This document shows, one piece after another, positions 1-7,460 of a DNA stretch of 39,852 bases. The stretch is taken from positions 1 to 39,852 of the forward strand of contig JAEDIJ010000018.1 in the NCBI GenBank assembly GCA_016292515.1. Direction: 5' to 3'. Numbering within the stretch: position 1 is the first letter of the stretch; each line of letters begins with the position of its first letter. Below the pieces are notes generated by a model that did not search any database, was not told the origin of the DNA, and was given only the letters and a program-made list of their open reading frames with translations. The translations under genes were made by a program, and so were the position numbers. The DNA comes from Victivallaceae bacterium (lineage in GTDB: Bacteria > Verrucomicrobiota > Lentisphaeria > Victivallales > Victivallaceae).

Positions 1-65
1 TCTCTGGAAAATTTTCAGTTTTCTGCTTGTTTCTGTCATAAACCGTCGAAGAACCGTTTTTTTGC

Positions 66-94
66 TTGACAAAAGGAAATCGGCACGGTACGTT
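66..94 (+). promoter_or_regulatory. Sigma-70-type promoter for the exported chagasin-like protein
   Basis: A perfect -35 box TTGACA lies at 66-71, followed by a 17-base spacer and a weaker -10 box TACGTT at 89-94. The start codon is about 55 bases downstream. Read directly from sequence; activity is inferred. Confidence 0.5.
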
Positions 95-154
95 AAAAGA
101 AGTGTTTCTCCGGGGCGAGTTGCTCCGTGAAATTGATTTTTTCAGAAAGGAACG

Positions 155-1174
155 ATGATGAAAAAACTGGTTCAAAACGTGTTTTGCGCCTGCCGCAAAG
201 GAATGCTTGTCGCCGCTTTGTGCGCGGCGGGGAGTCTTTTTGCCGGCAGTGATGTCGATATCCCGGTCAACGGCGATTTCAAAGGGGCGGTGCCCGGTAC
301 GGCGGATGCCCCCGGCTGGACGGTGCAAATTCCCGGCGTCGTCGTGCAGGGCAAAGATGCCGACGACTTCGCCTATGAATTGACCGCGTCGGGGGCGGAA
401 AACTTTTTCGCCTCCCCCGCCTATTACGTCGCTTCCGGGGCAAAAGTGCTCAAAATCGACGGCGAAGTCAAAGGTTTCGGCAATGCGATGGTCGGCTTTG
501 AGGCGTTTGACGCCAACGGAGCTTTGTTGCCCGAAGCGTCGGTGAAAAAGAGCGTTGCCGTCAACGCGTACTGGACGAAATTCAAATTGTACTATATGCT
601 CGAAAATCCCCGCGTCGCGAGCATCCGGCTGATTTTCTCGGTCGCGCCGGGAGCGAAAGTCGCCTTTGGCGACATCGACGCCGAATTTCTGCTCTATCCC
701 AAGGCGCATGAGATCGCGGCGGCGAGGGCGAATTCCGTCGCGCAGGTCGCCCGGGGCGCGCAGGCGGTTCCCGTCGCCCAAGTCGCGCCGACGGCTCCCG
801 CCGCTCCCGCCGCGGGTGCTCATCGTGGAAACCACCGCATACAGGGACGCGGTTTCGCCGGAACTCCCATTATCGACGATCGTTATTATACCCTCGCAGA
901 ATTCACCTCCGGCAATTACGCCGTTACCGTCGTGCACGGCAAGGACATCGAATTCAAATTGGCGGCAAACGTGGCAAGGGGGCAGTTGTGGCGCGTCGAA
1001 GGTTACGATCCCGCCGTTTGCCTCGTCAAAATGAAGTACGAGCAAAAGGGTTTCTGGCCTCTCCGCTACGACGTGGCGGAAGTCGAGATCAAGGGCGTCG
1101 CCCGCGGCAATTGCGAGGTGGTGCTCCTTCATTCCTCCGGCGCGCGCGCGGTCGTCAAGGTCGAAGTATTTTAG
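155..1174 (+). CDS. Exported protein with C-terminal chagasin (I42)-like domain
   Basis: A 339-residue protein with a Sec signal peptide: basic start MMKKL, hydrophobic stretch around residues 15-30, likely cleavage after a small residue near 30. Residues about 35-185 look like a beta-sandwich of carbohydrate-binding type, with short beta-strand patterns and no catalytic motif. An Ala/Pro/Val-rich linker (about 190-222) leads to a C-terminal domain of about 100 residues. Its spacing of G, L-x-x-N, LWRV and a late GFWPLRY loop resembles chagasin-type cysteine protease inhibitors. That match is by eye and tentative. ATG is doubled at 155 and 158; the AAAGG at 146-150 is better spaced for 158. 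The stop codon overlaps that of the convergent gene (TTAG). A secreted or surface protein is the safest reading. Confidence 0.6.
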   Translation: MMKKLVQNVFCACRKGMLVAALCAAGSLFAGSDVDIPVNGDFKGAVPGTADAPGWTVQIPGVVVQGKDADDFAYELTASGAENFFASPAYYVASGAKVLKIDGEVKGFGNAMVGFEAFDANGALLPEASVKKSVAVNAYWTKFKLYYMLENPRVASIRLIFSVAPGAKVAFGDIDAEFLLYPKAHEIAAARANSVAQVARGAQAVPVAQVAPTAPAAPAAGAHRGNHRIQGRGFAGTPIIDDRYYTLAEFTSGNYAVTVVHGKDIEFKLAANVARGQLWRVEGYDPAVCLVKMKYEQKGFWPLRYDVAEVEIKGVARGNCEVVLLHSSGARAVVKVEVF

Positions 1175-1872
1175 CGCGAAATCCTCTTCGCGGCTTCGGC
1201 GATGAAACTGCGGAAAATCAACGGCGCAAGATCGTCCATCCGCTCCGGGTGGAACTGAACTCCCGCGATCATCCGCGGTCCCGGCATTTCCACGGCTTCG
1301 ACGCTCCCGTCGAATGCGGTCGCCGTTACGACCAATCCGTTTCCGAGATACGCGGGATCGACCGCCTGATGGTGAAAACTGTTGACCGTGACGGCATCTC
1401 CCGTTTTTTTGCCGGCGGCGCGGGCAAAAAATCCGTCGCGCACGATCGTTGCCGGATGCGTCGCACCGTCGGTATGCGCTTCGGCATTGCCGAGGTGCTG
1501 GATCAATTTCCCGCCGAGCGCGATGTTGAGCAACTGGCATCCGGCGCAGATGCCGAAAACCGGAAGCTCGCTCTGCAATGCCGCGCAGGCAAAGGCAAGG
1601 TCGAAATGAGGACGCATCCGCGTCGTCTGCGTCGCCGGATGCGCCGTTTCCCCGTAAAAGGAGGGCGGATAATCCTTGCCGCCGATGAGAAGCACGCCGT
1701 CGGCGCGATCAAGCAGAGTATGGATGATCTCCTCTTTTTCGATCGACGGCATCAGCATCGGGACTCCGCCCGCGTCGCTGACACGCGCCGCATATTGACT
1801 GATCAAAATTTCACATTCGCGGCCGTTGTGGAGATCGACCGCCGTATTGAGCAGGATGACGGGAGCAACCAT
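1171..1872 (-). CDS. Class I glutamine-amidotransferase-like gamma-glutamyl hydrolase (peptidase C26, PuuD-like)
   Basis: A 233-residue protein. The nucleophile elbow FGICAGCQ puts the catalytic Cys at 109, and QFHPE near the C-terminus supplies His208 and Glu210, giving the triad of peptidase C26. IGGKDYPP at about 63-70 matches the PuuD-type GGxDxxP motif. Members hydrolyse gamma-glutamyl amide bonds, for example gamma-glutamyl-GABA, in the cytoplasm. It is the last gene of the six-gene minus-strand operon, 4 bases after the ATP-grasp ligase, which suggests hydrolysis or recycling of a gamma-glutamyl or D-amino-acid product of that operon. The substrate cannot be read from the sequence. Its stop overlaps the convergent gene's stop. 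Confidence 0.85.
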   Translation of the reverse strand: MVAPVILLNTAVDLHNGRECEILISQYAARVSDAGGVPMLMPSIEKEEIIHTLLDRADGVLLIGGKDYPPSFYGETAHPATQTTRMRPHFDLAFACAALQSELPVFGICAGCQLLNIALGGKLIQHLGNAEAHTDGATHPATIVRDGFFARAAGKKTGDAVTVNSFHHQAVDPAYLGNGLVVTATAFDGSVEAVEMPGPRMIAGVQFHPERMDDLAPLIFRSFIAEAAKRISR

Positions 1873-1876
1873 AACG

Positions 1877-2845
1877 CTATCTCCTCGCGGCGGAAACGAT
1901 CGCGCCGATCAGCGCGGTGTAGGGATCGTCGCTTGGATGGTAGAGCGCGTAAATCTGCGGGCTCCAACTTTTGATCGGCTTCAAGCCGGGGATGCCGTTG
2001 ACTTCCATAATGCGCAGTTTCCCGTCCGCGCCCTCGCGCATGTCGATGCGGATATGGTCGCGGCAATCGAGCGCGTCGCACGCGGCGGCGGCGAGGGAAA
2101 TCGCCTCTTCGCGGTGTTCCGTCGGGATCGAAATGTGCGTCAAGCCGACGCCGCGCAGGTCGCTGCGGAGGATCGGATATTTCCCGTAATGCGCCGCATC
2201 GACGGTAACGCGGCCGGGGAGAATTTCGCGTTTTTTGCCGTTGCCGATCACCAGCACCGTGTACTCGCGCCCGGGCAGATACTCTTCGACGAGTGCCGCT
2301 TGCTGTAATTTTTTTTGAATGCAATCTACCTGCGCCGCAAGTTCATCGCGGTTCTGCACGACGCTTTGGTCGCTGATGCCGACGGAGCGCGATTCTCCGT
2401 TGGGTTTGACGAAAGCGGGGAAATAGTCGATCTCATCGGGCGACGAGGGGGGGCACAGTGTGTGTTTCGGTACGGCGACGCCCGCATTTGCCATCACTTC
2501 GTGCGTATCGAATTTTTCGATGAGTTTTTTCATCGTCGCGCCGGATGGACCGATGTAAGGAATATGCAGTTCGTCGAGGATGTCCGAGATCCACTCGGCG
2601 TCGGCGGGGATCCCGACGATGTCGCTTCGTCCCGAAAAGAAATAAAGCGAACTCCAAACGAGCGAGCACTTGCCGTTTTGCAAGCCGCAAATCAATTCCT
2701 CCTTGTTTTCGGCGAGGACGACGCGGCATTTGACTTGATTGCGTTCGATCGCCGCCTTGACGCTTTGCGTAACTTGCATATCTCCCCAACCTTGGGCGTC
2801 GCCGCCTTGACCTGTTACCAGAACTACTGTAAAATCATCTTCCAT
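1877..2845 (-). CDS. ATP-grasp ligase related to D-alanine--D-alanine ligase
   Basis: A 322-residue protein of Ddl length. Ddl-type features run in order: YIGPSGATMKKLIEKF (about residue 95-110), the ATP-binding FVKPNGESRSVG with a glycine-poor loop, VEEYLPGREYTV, then RIDMREG and EVNGIPGL, which carry the Mg-binding Asp, Glu and Asn. Family members form an amide bond to an amino acid with ATP hydrolysis, typically D-Ala-D-Ala for peptidoglycan. The N-terminus lacks the usual GG-x-S-x-E-x-x-V-S motif, and the active-site tail reads KSWSPQI, so the amino-acid substrate may differ. It lies between a MurI-like racemase and a gamma-glutamyl hydrolase, spaced by 3 and 4 bases. Product chemistry is inference. 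Confidence 0.8.
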   Translation of the reverse strand: MEDDFTVVLVTGQGGDAQGWGDMQVTQSVKAAIERNQVKCRVVLAENKEELICGLQNGKCSLVWSSLYFFSGRSDIVGIPADAEWISDILDELHIPYIGPSGATMKKLIEKFDTHEVMANAGVAVPKHTLCPPSSPDEIDYFPAFVKPNGESRSVGISDQSVVQNRDELAAQVDCIQKKLQQAALVEEYLPGREYTVLVIGNGKKREILPGRVTVDAAHYGKYPILRSDLRGVGLTHISIPTEHREEAISLAAAACDALDCRDHIRIDMREGADGKLRIMEVNGIPGLKPIKSWSPQIYALYHPSDDPYTALIGAIVSAARR

Positions 2846-2848
2846 AAA

Positions 2849-3721
2849 TCAGCCTCTTTTTTTGTCAAAAAATTTTTCCGGCACTTGAAACAAGCGGGGA
2901 TCAGCCTGCGCCGTTGCCAGCGCGCCGGAAATTTCCGGCGCACTGCCGGAAAAAAATTGCGTCATCACCTTTTGTCCGTCGCCGAAAAAGGGGATCCGGC
3001 TCACGTAGCGGAATTTTTTGCCGACGGCATTCCCGCCGAACCACTGATCGGGATCGAGCAGAGTCGGCTTCGCGCCGAAAACGGCGGAAAATTCCCGCTC
3101 CCAGATATGGGATGCGAAACCGAAGTGCGTACAGCATAAGCCGAGATAAAGTTTTTTCGTTCCCTCCGGCAGAAGTTGTTTTGCCTGCCGGGCGCAGGCG
3201 GCGATTTTTTCCGCGACTTCCGGCGTGTCGATGCCCGATTCCAGTTGCGTCGCCAATCCGGGGACGGCGAGCGAAAAGATCGTTTCTCTCTTAACTCCTT
3301 GACGGATAAGTTGTTGCTGATAAAATCCGGAATGGATGGTCGTCGCCGTGCCGAGCAACAGCAACGGAGTTGTTTCATTTCTTCGCAGAGCGTCTGTCAT
3401 TTTTTTCGTTGCCGCATCCAATATCCCCTGAATGGGAAAGGGCGGTTGATAATACGCAGCAAGTCTTTGTGCGATAATGGATAACGTGTTGCAGGCGATC
3501 AGGCAGATATCCGGCGAAAAAGGCGTCATCGCTTCGAGAACGATGCGAAATAGTTCCTCCTGGTCGCGGGGGCTTCTCATCGCGTTGAATCCTTTACCGA
3601 CAGCGGGATATGCGTTAAAATAAATGATTTCGGCGTCATCGCCCGCCGCATCGGGACGGAAAAAGCGCGCGGCGACGTTGAGACCGCCGATGCCGGAATC
3701 GCAGATGAGGATCTTTTTCAC
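2849..3721 (-). CDS. Glutamate racemase-like protein (Asp/Glu racemase family)
   Basis: A 290-residue protein starting at GTG 3721. The GTGA overlap with the upstream gene's stop decides this start; an open extension to 3895 is only antisense to, or out of frame with, the capA-like gene. MurI signatures are present: CDSGIGGLN at 7-15 with Asp8-Ser9, Cys77 in IACNT, and the second catalytic Cys197-Thr-His in GLCCTHFG. MurI converts L- to D-glutamate for peptidoglycan by a two-cysteine mechanism. The usual D-x-x-x-x-P-Y-G motif after the first strand is replaced by YFNAYPAVGKGF, so it may be a divergent racemase or act on a related amino acid. Translational coupling to the capA-like gene suggests a shared pathway. 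Confidence 0.8.
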   Translation of the reverse strand: MKKILICDSGIGGLNVAARFFRPDAAGDDAEIIYFNAYPAVGKGFNAMRSPRDQEELFRIVLEAMTPFSPDICLIACNTLSIIAQRLAAYYQPPFPIQGILDAATKKMTDALRRNETTPLLLLGTATTIHSGFYQQQLIRQGVKRETIFSLAVPGLATQLESGIDTPEVAEKIAACARQAKQLLPEGTKKLYLGLCCTHFGFASHIWEREFSAVFGAKPTLLDPDQWFGGNAVGKKFRYVSRIPFFGDGQKVMTQFFSGSAPEISGALATAQADPRLFQVPEKFFDKKRG

Positions 3722-4890
3722 TTTTTTACCTCGCGCGTGTGGTAACGACGCACCATTTCGACGTATTCCGCCGGAGCGTCGGAGATCGTGCCGTCGATGA
3801 TGCGGCTCAATCCGTCGCGCCATTGCGTCGCGTGTTGCATACACAACAAACGGTTGCGGAGCATCGCCGCGCCTTTGGCGGGGGCGTTTTGCCATTGCGA
3901 CAAAATACGTTGCAACTCCTCCTCAAATCCGGCGATGCCGTGATAGGCGAGGACGGCGTGCCACGCATCGCGCGCATTTTTTTCATCCGTCAGCGGTTCG
4001 GAAAGTTCTCCCAGAAGTTTTTGAAATCCAGCAACGTCTTCATTTTGAAGCAGATGCAACCCGTCATCCGCGATTTTGTAAGGCACGGGGGTACAGCGCA
4101 AGGGAGCGTTTTTTTCCGCTTCGATCTCCAAATAAAAACCGATCTTGCGGTAAAAAAGCGCGGTCGGCTGATAAAAGCCGAAATTGCCGAGGCTGAAAAA
4201 GACGGGCGTTTTGCCGAAAAATGTCATCCCCTGCGGCACGTGCGGATGATGACCGACAATGAGATCGGCACCCGCTCCGGCAAGTCGCCTGCACGCTTCC
4301 CAAACGTAAAAGGAGGGGTAGGGCTGATATTCCAGACCGCAGTGAAGCGAAACGAAAACGAAATCGAAATCCCCTTTTGTTTGCCTGATCTCATCGGCGA
4401 GGAAATCGACTTCCCACGGGCGGACGCCGGGATGCGACTTCGTCGCGCCTTTTTCGTCCTCCCCCTCGGACATCGTGAAAACGGCGATGCGGAAGTCCTT
4501 TTTTTCGATGATAAGCGGTTTTCTCGCGGCGGCGAGGTGTTCTCCTGCTCCGGCGTAGGCGATGCCGTTTTTTCGCAATGCGGCAACCGTATCGAGAAAT
4601 CCCGCGTCGCCGCAATCGAACGTGTGATTGTTGGCGAGGAGCGCCGCGTCAAATGGGACGCACGTCAGCGCGTTGACCGCCTCCTGATCTCCGGCAAATG
4701 CGGCACCGCTTTTGACGATAAGAGGTGCTGTTGATAACGGCGATTCAAGGTTGACGATCCGGTAGTCGCATCGCCGCAACCGGGGCAACAGGCCGTGATA
4801 AAAATTTTCCGCTTGCGCCGTCAAAAGCGGCGCGAATTTGCGGATCGGCGCCCAGTCGGCGGCAAAGGCGATTTTAAGACGTTTTTTCAT
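3718..4890 (-). CDS. CapA/PgsA-family metallophosphatase-like protein
   Basis: A 390-residue protein with the calcineurin-like fold signatures of the poly-gamma-glutamate capsule (CapA) family: NLESPLS, LANNHTFDCGD, SLHCGLEYQPYP and GHHPHVPQG supply the conserved Asn, His and Asp metal ligands. No signal peptide or membrane anchor is visible after MKKRLKIAFAADW, unlike membrane-bound PgsA, so it is probably cytoplasmic. CapA proteins are linked to capsule or gamma-glutamyl polymer metabolism, but many homologues lie outside capsule operons and have unknown substrates. It sits 5 bases after the PIG-L deacetylase and overlaps the racemase by 4 bases. With racemase, ligase and gamma-glutamyl hydrolase next door, a D-Glu or gamma-glutamyl substrate is an attractive inference. 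Confidence 0.8.
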   Translation of the reverse strand: MKKRLKIAFAADWAPIRKFAPLLTAQAENFYHGLLPRLRRCDYRIVNLESPLSTAPLIVKSGAAFAGDQEAVNALTCVPFDAALLANNHTFDCGDAGFLDTVAALRKNGIAYAGAGEHLAAARKPLIIEKKDFRIAVFTMSEGEDEKGATKSHPGVRPWEVDFLADEIRQTKGDFDFVFVSLHCGLEYQPYPSFYVWEACRRLAGAGADLIVGHHPHVPQGMTFFGKTPVFFSLGNFGFYQPTALFYRKIGFYLEIEAEKNAPLRCTPVPYKIADDGLHLLQNEDVAGFQKLLGELSEPLTDEKNARDAWHAVLAYHGIAGFEEELQRILSQWQNAPAKGAAMLRNRLLCMQHATQWRDGLSRIIDGTISDAPAEYVEMVRRYHTREVKK

Positions 4891-4895
4891 CGCGT

Positions 4896-5717
4896 TTAAG
4901 GCGTCATCAACGCTTGAAATTCATCGGCAGTGATGCGCCTCCCGTAAGGAGAAAGTTCAAACGCTTCGGCGTAACGGACACTTTTTCCGGCTTCGCCGTA
5001 GACTTGGATCAATCTCTCCCTCCCTGTATTTGCGGCGTCGATGAAACGCTGTCCCCAGTTTTTGAGCAGAAATTCACGTTTTTTTGCCCAACTCCACGCC
5101 GTGTGGTCGAATTTCTCGCCGAGTTCCCACGCGAGCCACTCGTAGACCTGCGAAACGTGGCAGTCGAGCATCCGGCATTTGTCGTCGATCACGTCGTCGA
5201 TCGGGATCATCGCGTCGCACCGGAGCGGACGCGGCTCGGTGAAGTCATCGTAGACGTGCGCGTAGACGGGATTTTTCGACGGGATCGGCACGTCGGCGCA
5301 ATACATTGGCACTTGCGTCAGATATGCCGCATCCAGAACGAGTTGCGCCGTCGCGCGGTGATCGGCGTGATAATCGCACAGACGGTGCGTCAAAACGACG
5401 TCCGGTTGAAATTCCCGAATGAGCCGGATCATCTTTTTGCGGTTTTCGAGCGACGGAGTCAACTCGCAGTCGTTGTTTTCGGTAAAGACCTGATATTCGC
5501 TGATGCCGGAAACTTCGCGCGACGCCTGCGTTTCCTGAGAACGGCGCACCGCAAGTTGCGCTCCCGACATTTCGTAGTGGCCGCAGTTGCCGTTGCAAAA
5601 GGAAACGAACTTGACGACGTGTCCCGCGCGCGCCAGTTGCAACGCCGTGCCGCCGAAGCGGATGTCCGCATCGTCGGGATGCGCGCCGATCATCAGAAAA
5701 TGTTTGATCTCTTTCAT
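4896..5717 (-). CDS. PIG-L/LmbE-family N-acetyl deacetylase
   Basis: A 273-residue protein. The start at 5717 is set by an AAGGAG ribosome-binding site and by homology (MKEIKHFLMIGAHPDD); the longer open frame upstream is not supported. The zinc motif AHPDDAD near residues 12-18 and the second motif DYHADH carry the His and Asp ligands. A-H-P-D-D-x-E is usual, and here the Glu is replaced by Asp. FGGTALQLARAGHVV and CNGNCGHYE are typical of bacterial LmbE proteins. The family removes acetyl groups from N-acetylglucosamine-type sugars. In this operon it follows MarC by 29 bases and precedes the CapA-like gene by 5. The substrate is unknown; an amino-sugar-containing envelope compound is possible. 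Confidence 0.85.
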   Translation of the reverse strand: MKEIKHFLMIGAHPDDADIRFGGTALQLARAGHVVKFVSFCNGNCGHYEMSGAQLAVRRSQETQASREVSGISEYQVFTENNDCELTPSLENRKKMIRLIREFQPDVVLTHRLCDYHADHRATAQLVLDAAYLTQVPMYCADVPIPSKNPVYAHVYDDFTEPRPLRCDAMIPIDDVIDDKCRMLDCHVSQVYEWLAWELGEKFDHTAWSWAKKREFLLKNWGQRFIDAANTGRERLIQVYGEAGKSVRYAEAFELSPYGRRITADEFQALMTP

Positions 5718-5746
5718 TTTTTTCTCCTTGATTGCAATAATATGGA

Positions 5747-6352
5747 TCAGAAAAAAGCATTTTTCAAGCCGGAGATCATCATTTGTATCGAAATCGCGCT
5801 GATGATCAATCCGGTCAGCCGGATCAGGGGCCCGACCAGATGGACGCGGCTCAATGTCCGGTTGATCCCGGCGGAAAAAAGCATCAGCGCAAAGTTGACG
5901 GCAATTGCGACGGTCAATGCCGCGAGCGTCGGAAATAAGCCGCGCTCCATGCTCATCGCGACTGCCTGGGCGATCATTCCCGGACCCGCGATCAGCGGCG
6001 CGGCGAGGGGGACGAGCGAGAGATCGGTAAAACTTTGCGGCGATGTTTTGGGGTGAGATGAAGTAAATTTTCCCTCCCGGATCGCCGTCCAGCCGATCAT
6101 GAAGACGACCGCTCCGCCGGCGATTTGAAGCGAATAAAGCTGTACCCGGAAAATACGGATCAAAATGAAATTTCCCGCCGCCGCGAGCAAAAAAAGGATC
6201 AGCAACGCCGCCAGACTTGACTTCCACGCCAGTTCCCGCGTCTGCCGCCGGGAGAGCGCGGGCTCGTAGGAAGCGAGAAACATCATTTTGCTCGCCGGAT
6301 TCAGCAATGCCAAGAGATAAAAAGCGTTTCCCAAAATCGGGGTGATACTCAT
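5747..6352 (-). CDS. MarC-family integral membrane protein
   Basis: A 201-residue protein. The start MSITPILGNAFYLLALLNP at 6352 is chosen because the MarC family begins this way and a GAGAGAG lies upstream. About six hydrophobic helices are visible, with the family motifs LNPASK near the N-terminus, PLAAPLIAGPG in the middle and NRTLS near the end. MarC/UPF0056 proteins lie in the inner membrane; their transport activity is not established. It is the first gene of the six-gene operon, directly under the divergent promoter shared with the LysR regulator. This position would fit an exporter or importer of the compound handled by the downstream racemase, ligase and hydrolase, which is inference only. 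Confidence 0.85.
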   Translation of the reverse strand: MSITPILGNAFYLLALLNPASKMMFLASYEPALSRRQTRELAWKSSLAALLILFLLAAAGNFILIRIFRVQLYSLQIAGGAVVFMIGWTAIREGKFTSSHPKTSPQSFTDLSLVPLAAPLIAGPGMIAQAVAMSMERGLFPTLAALTVAIAVNFALMLFSAGINRTLSRVHLVGPLIRLTGLIISAISIQMMISGLKNAFF

Positions 6353-6385
6353 AAAACTCTCTCGTCTGCGGTTCTTTTGTCGCAT

Positions 6386-6420
6386 AATATATTTGACTTT
6401 TTATGAAACATCAATATATT
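6386..6420. promoter_or_regulatory. Interlocked divergent promoters and dyad between marC and lysR
   Basis: Plus strand: -35 TTGACT 6393-6398, 16-base spacer, -10 TATATT 6415-6420. Minus strand: -35 TTGATG (6414-6409), 17-base spacer, -10 TATATT (6391-6386). Each -35 abuts the other promoter's -10. The arms AATATATTTGA (6386-6396) and TCAATATATT (6411-6420) form a near-perfect inverted repeat, a likely LysR binding site. Predicted leaders are about 27 bases on both sides. Confidence 0.6.
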
Positions 6421-6453
6421 AAAGTTTTGTTTTTAATAGCAGGAAAGAATAAA

Positions 6454-7356
6454 ATGGAGCTTTCGCAAATTCGCTACTTCGTGACGGCGGCGGAGACGAT
6501 GCACTTCGCGCTCGCCGCCGAAAAACTCGGCGTAACGCAACCCTCTTTGAGCCGCGGTATCCAAAATCTGGAACGTGAACTCGGCGTTTCGCTTTTCATC
6601 CGCAAAAACAAGCGCAATCTGTTTCTTTCCGAGAGCGGCAAGGCATTTCTGTCGCGCGCCCGGGCGGCACTGGCGCAGCTTGAACTTGCATCGCGCGATG
6701 CCAGGGAGATCGCCTGCGGCGGTGCGGGGCATCTGGTCATCGGCGCGCTCGCTTCGACGCTGGAAACGGCGGCGTTTCAAAAGACGCTCTCCGAAATGCA
6801 AGCCGAATATCCCAAGATCAAGTTGGAGATCATCGAAAGCAATTCCGACGCGCTCGCCGAAAGCGTCTTGAAGCGTGAAGTCAACGTCGCGCTTTCCCGT
6901 TTCAACTCCCGGATATGGAATGAGGAAGACATTGTCCGGCAACGGCTTTTTGATGATGAAGTCGTCGTCGCGTTGCCGTTGCATCACCGCCTTGCCAAAG
7001 CGTGCGCCGTCGATCTCAAAGATTTGAAAAACGAGCGTATCATCACGGTACCGGAACGCACTTCCAGCGCGTTTTACGATGCGATCCGCGATCTTTGCCG
7101 CAGTCGCGGGAAGTTTCCGTTGCAGGTCGCCGAGGAGTGCAGTAACTTCTACACCGCGCTCCACCTTACGATGACGCTCGGCGGCGTTACCTTTGTCCCG
7201 GCGAGCCACGAAACGGCGTTTGACGGCAAACTCGCATTCCGTCCGTTGGCGGGAGGCAAGGCGAGTGTCCCCGTTTACGTTTTTTACTGGCGCGATGAAT
7301 TTTCTCCGGCACTGCGCCGCTTTCTGACGGTTCTGCAAAGCAATTTCGGCGGGTGA
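6454..7356 (+). CDS. LysR-family transcriptional regulator
   Basis: A 300-residue protein starting MELSQIRYFVTAAE at 6454 with AGGAAAG 7 bases upstream; an in-frame ATG at 6403 would lie in the promoter and is rejected. The N-terminal winged helix-turn-helix (residues about 1-60) has the LysR pattern AAEKLGVTQPSLSRGIQNLERELG. The rest is a periplasmic-binding-like effector domain starting at about 90. It is divergent from the marC-led operon, the classical arrangement in which a LysR protein controls the neighbouring operon and itself. The effector is unknown; a substrate or product of the racemase/ligase operon is the natural guess. Confidence 0.92.
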   Translation: MELSQIRYFVTAAETMHFALAAEKLGVTQPSLSRGIQNLERELGVSLFIRKNKRNLFLSESGKAFLSRARAALAQLELASRDAREIACGGAGHLVIGALASTLETAAFQKTLSEMQAEYPKIKLEIIESNSDALAESVLKREVNVALSRFNSRIWNEEDIVRQRLFDDEVVVALPLHHRLAKACAVDLKDLKNERIITVPERTSSAFYDAIRDLCRSRGKFPLQVAEECSNFYTALHLTMTLGGVTFVPASHETAFDGKLAFRPLAGGKASVPVYVFYWRDEFSPALRRFLTVLQSNFGG

Positions 7357-7380
7357 AAAACAGCGGACTGCGGTTTTTTC
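7356..7380 (+). terminator. Possible intrinsic terminator of the lysR gene
   Basis: AAAAAC and GTTTTT arms pair around a GC/GC core with one A-G mismatch and the loop GGACT, ending in six T's. It overlaps the lysR stop codon. Weak but well placed. Confidence 0.35.
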
Positions 7381-7401
7381 AAGCGGTTTCCCCGAGCCGG
7401 A

Positions 7402-7429
7402 TTGCTTTTCGGGAAGAATATGCTATTTT
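7402..7429 (+). promoter_or_regulatory. Putative promoter of the 720-residue protein
   Basis: TTGCTT at 7402-7407, 16-base spacer, TATTTT at 7424-7429. The start codon is 31 bases downstream, with a GAGGCGG ribosome-binding site at 7447-7453. Confidence 0.45.
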
Positions 7430-7460
7430 ATGGTAAAGGTCAATATATGAGGCGGTTGTT

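Noticed and set aside
3722..3895. Longer N-terminus for the racemase
   Set aside because: The extension is Arg/His-rich out-of-frame read of the capA-like gene and lacks conservation; GTG 3721 fits the family start.
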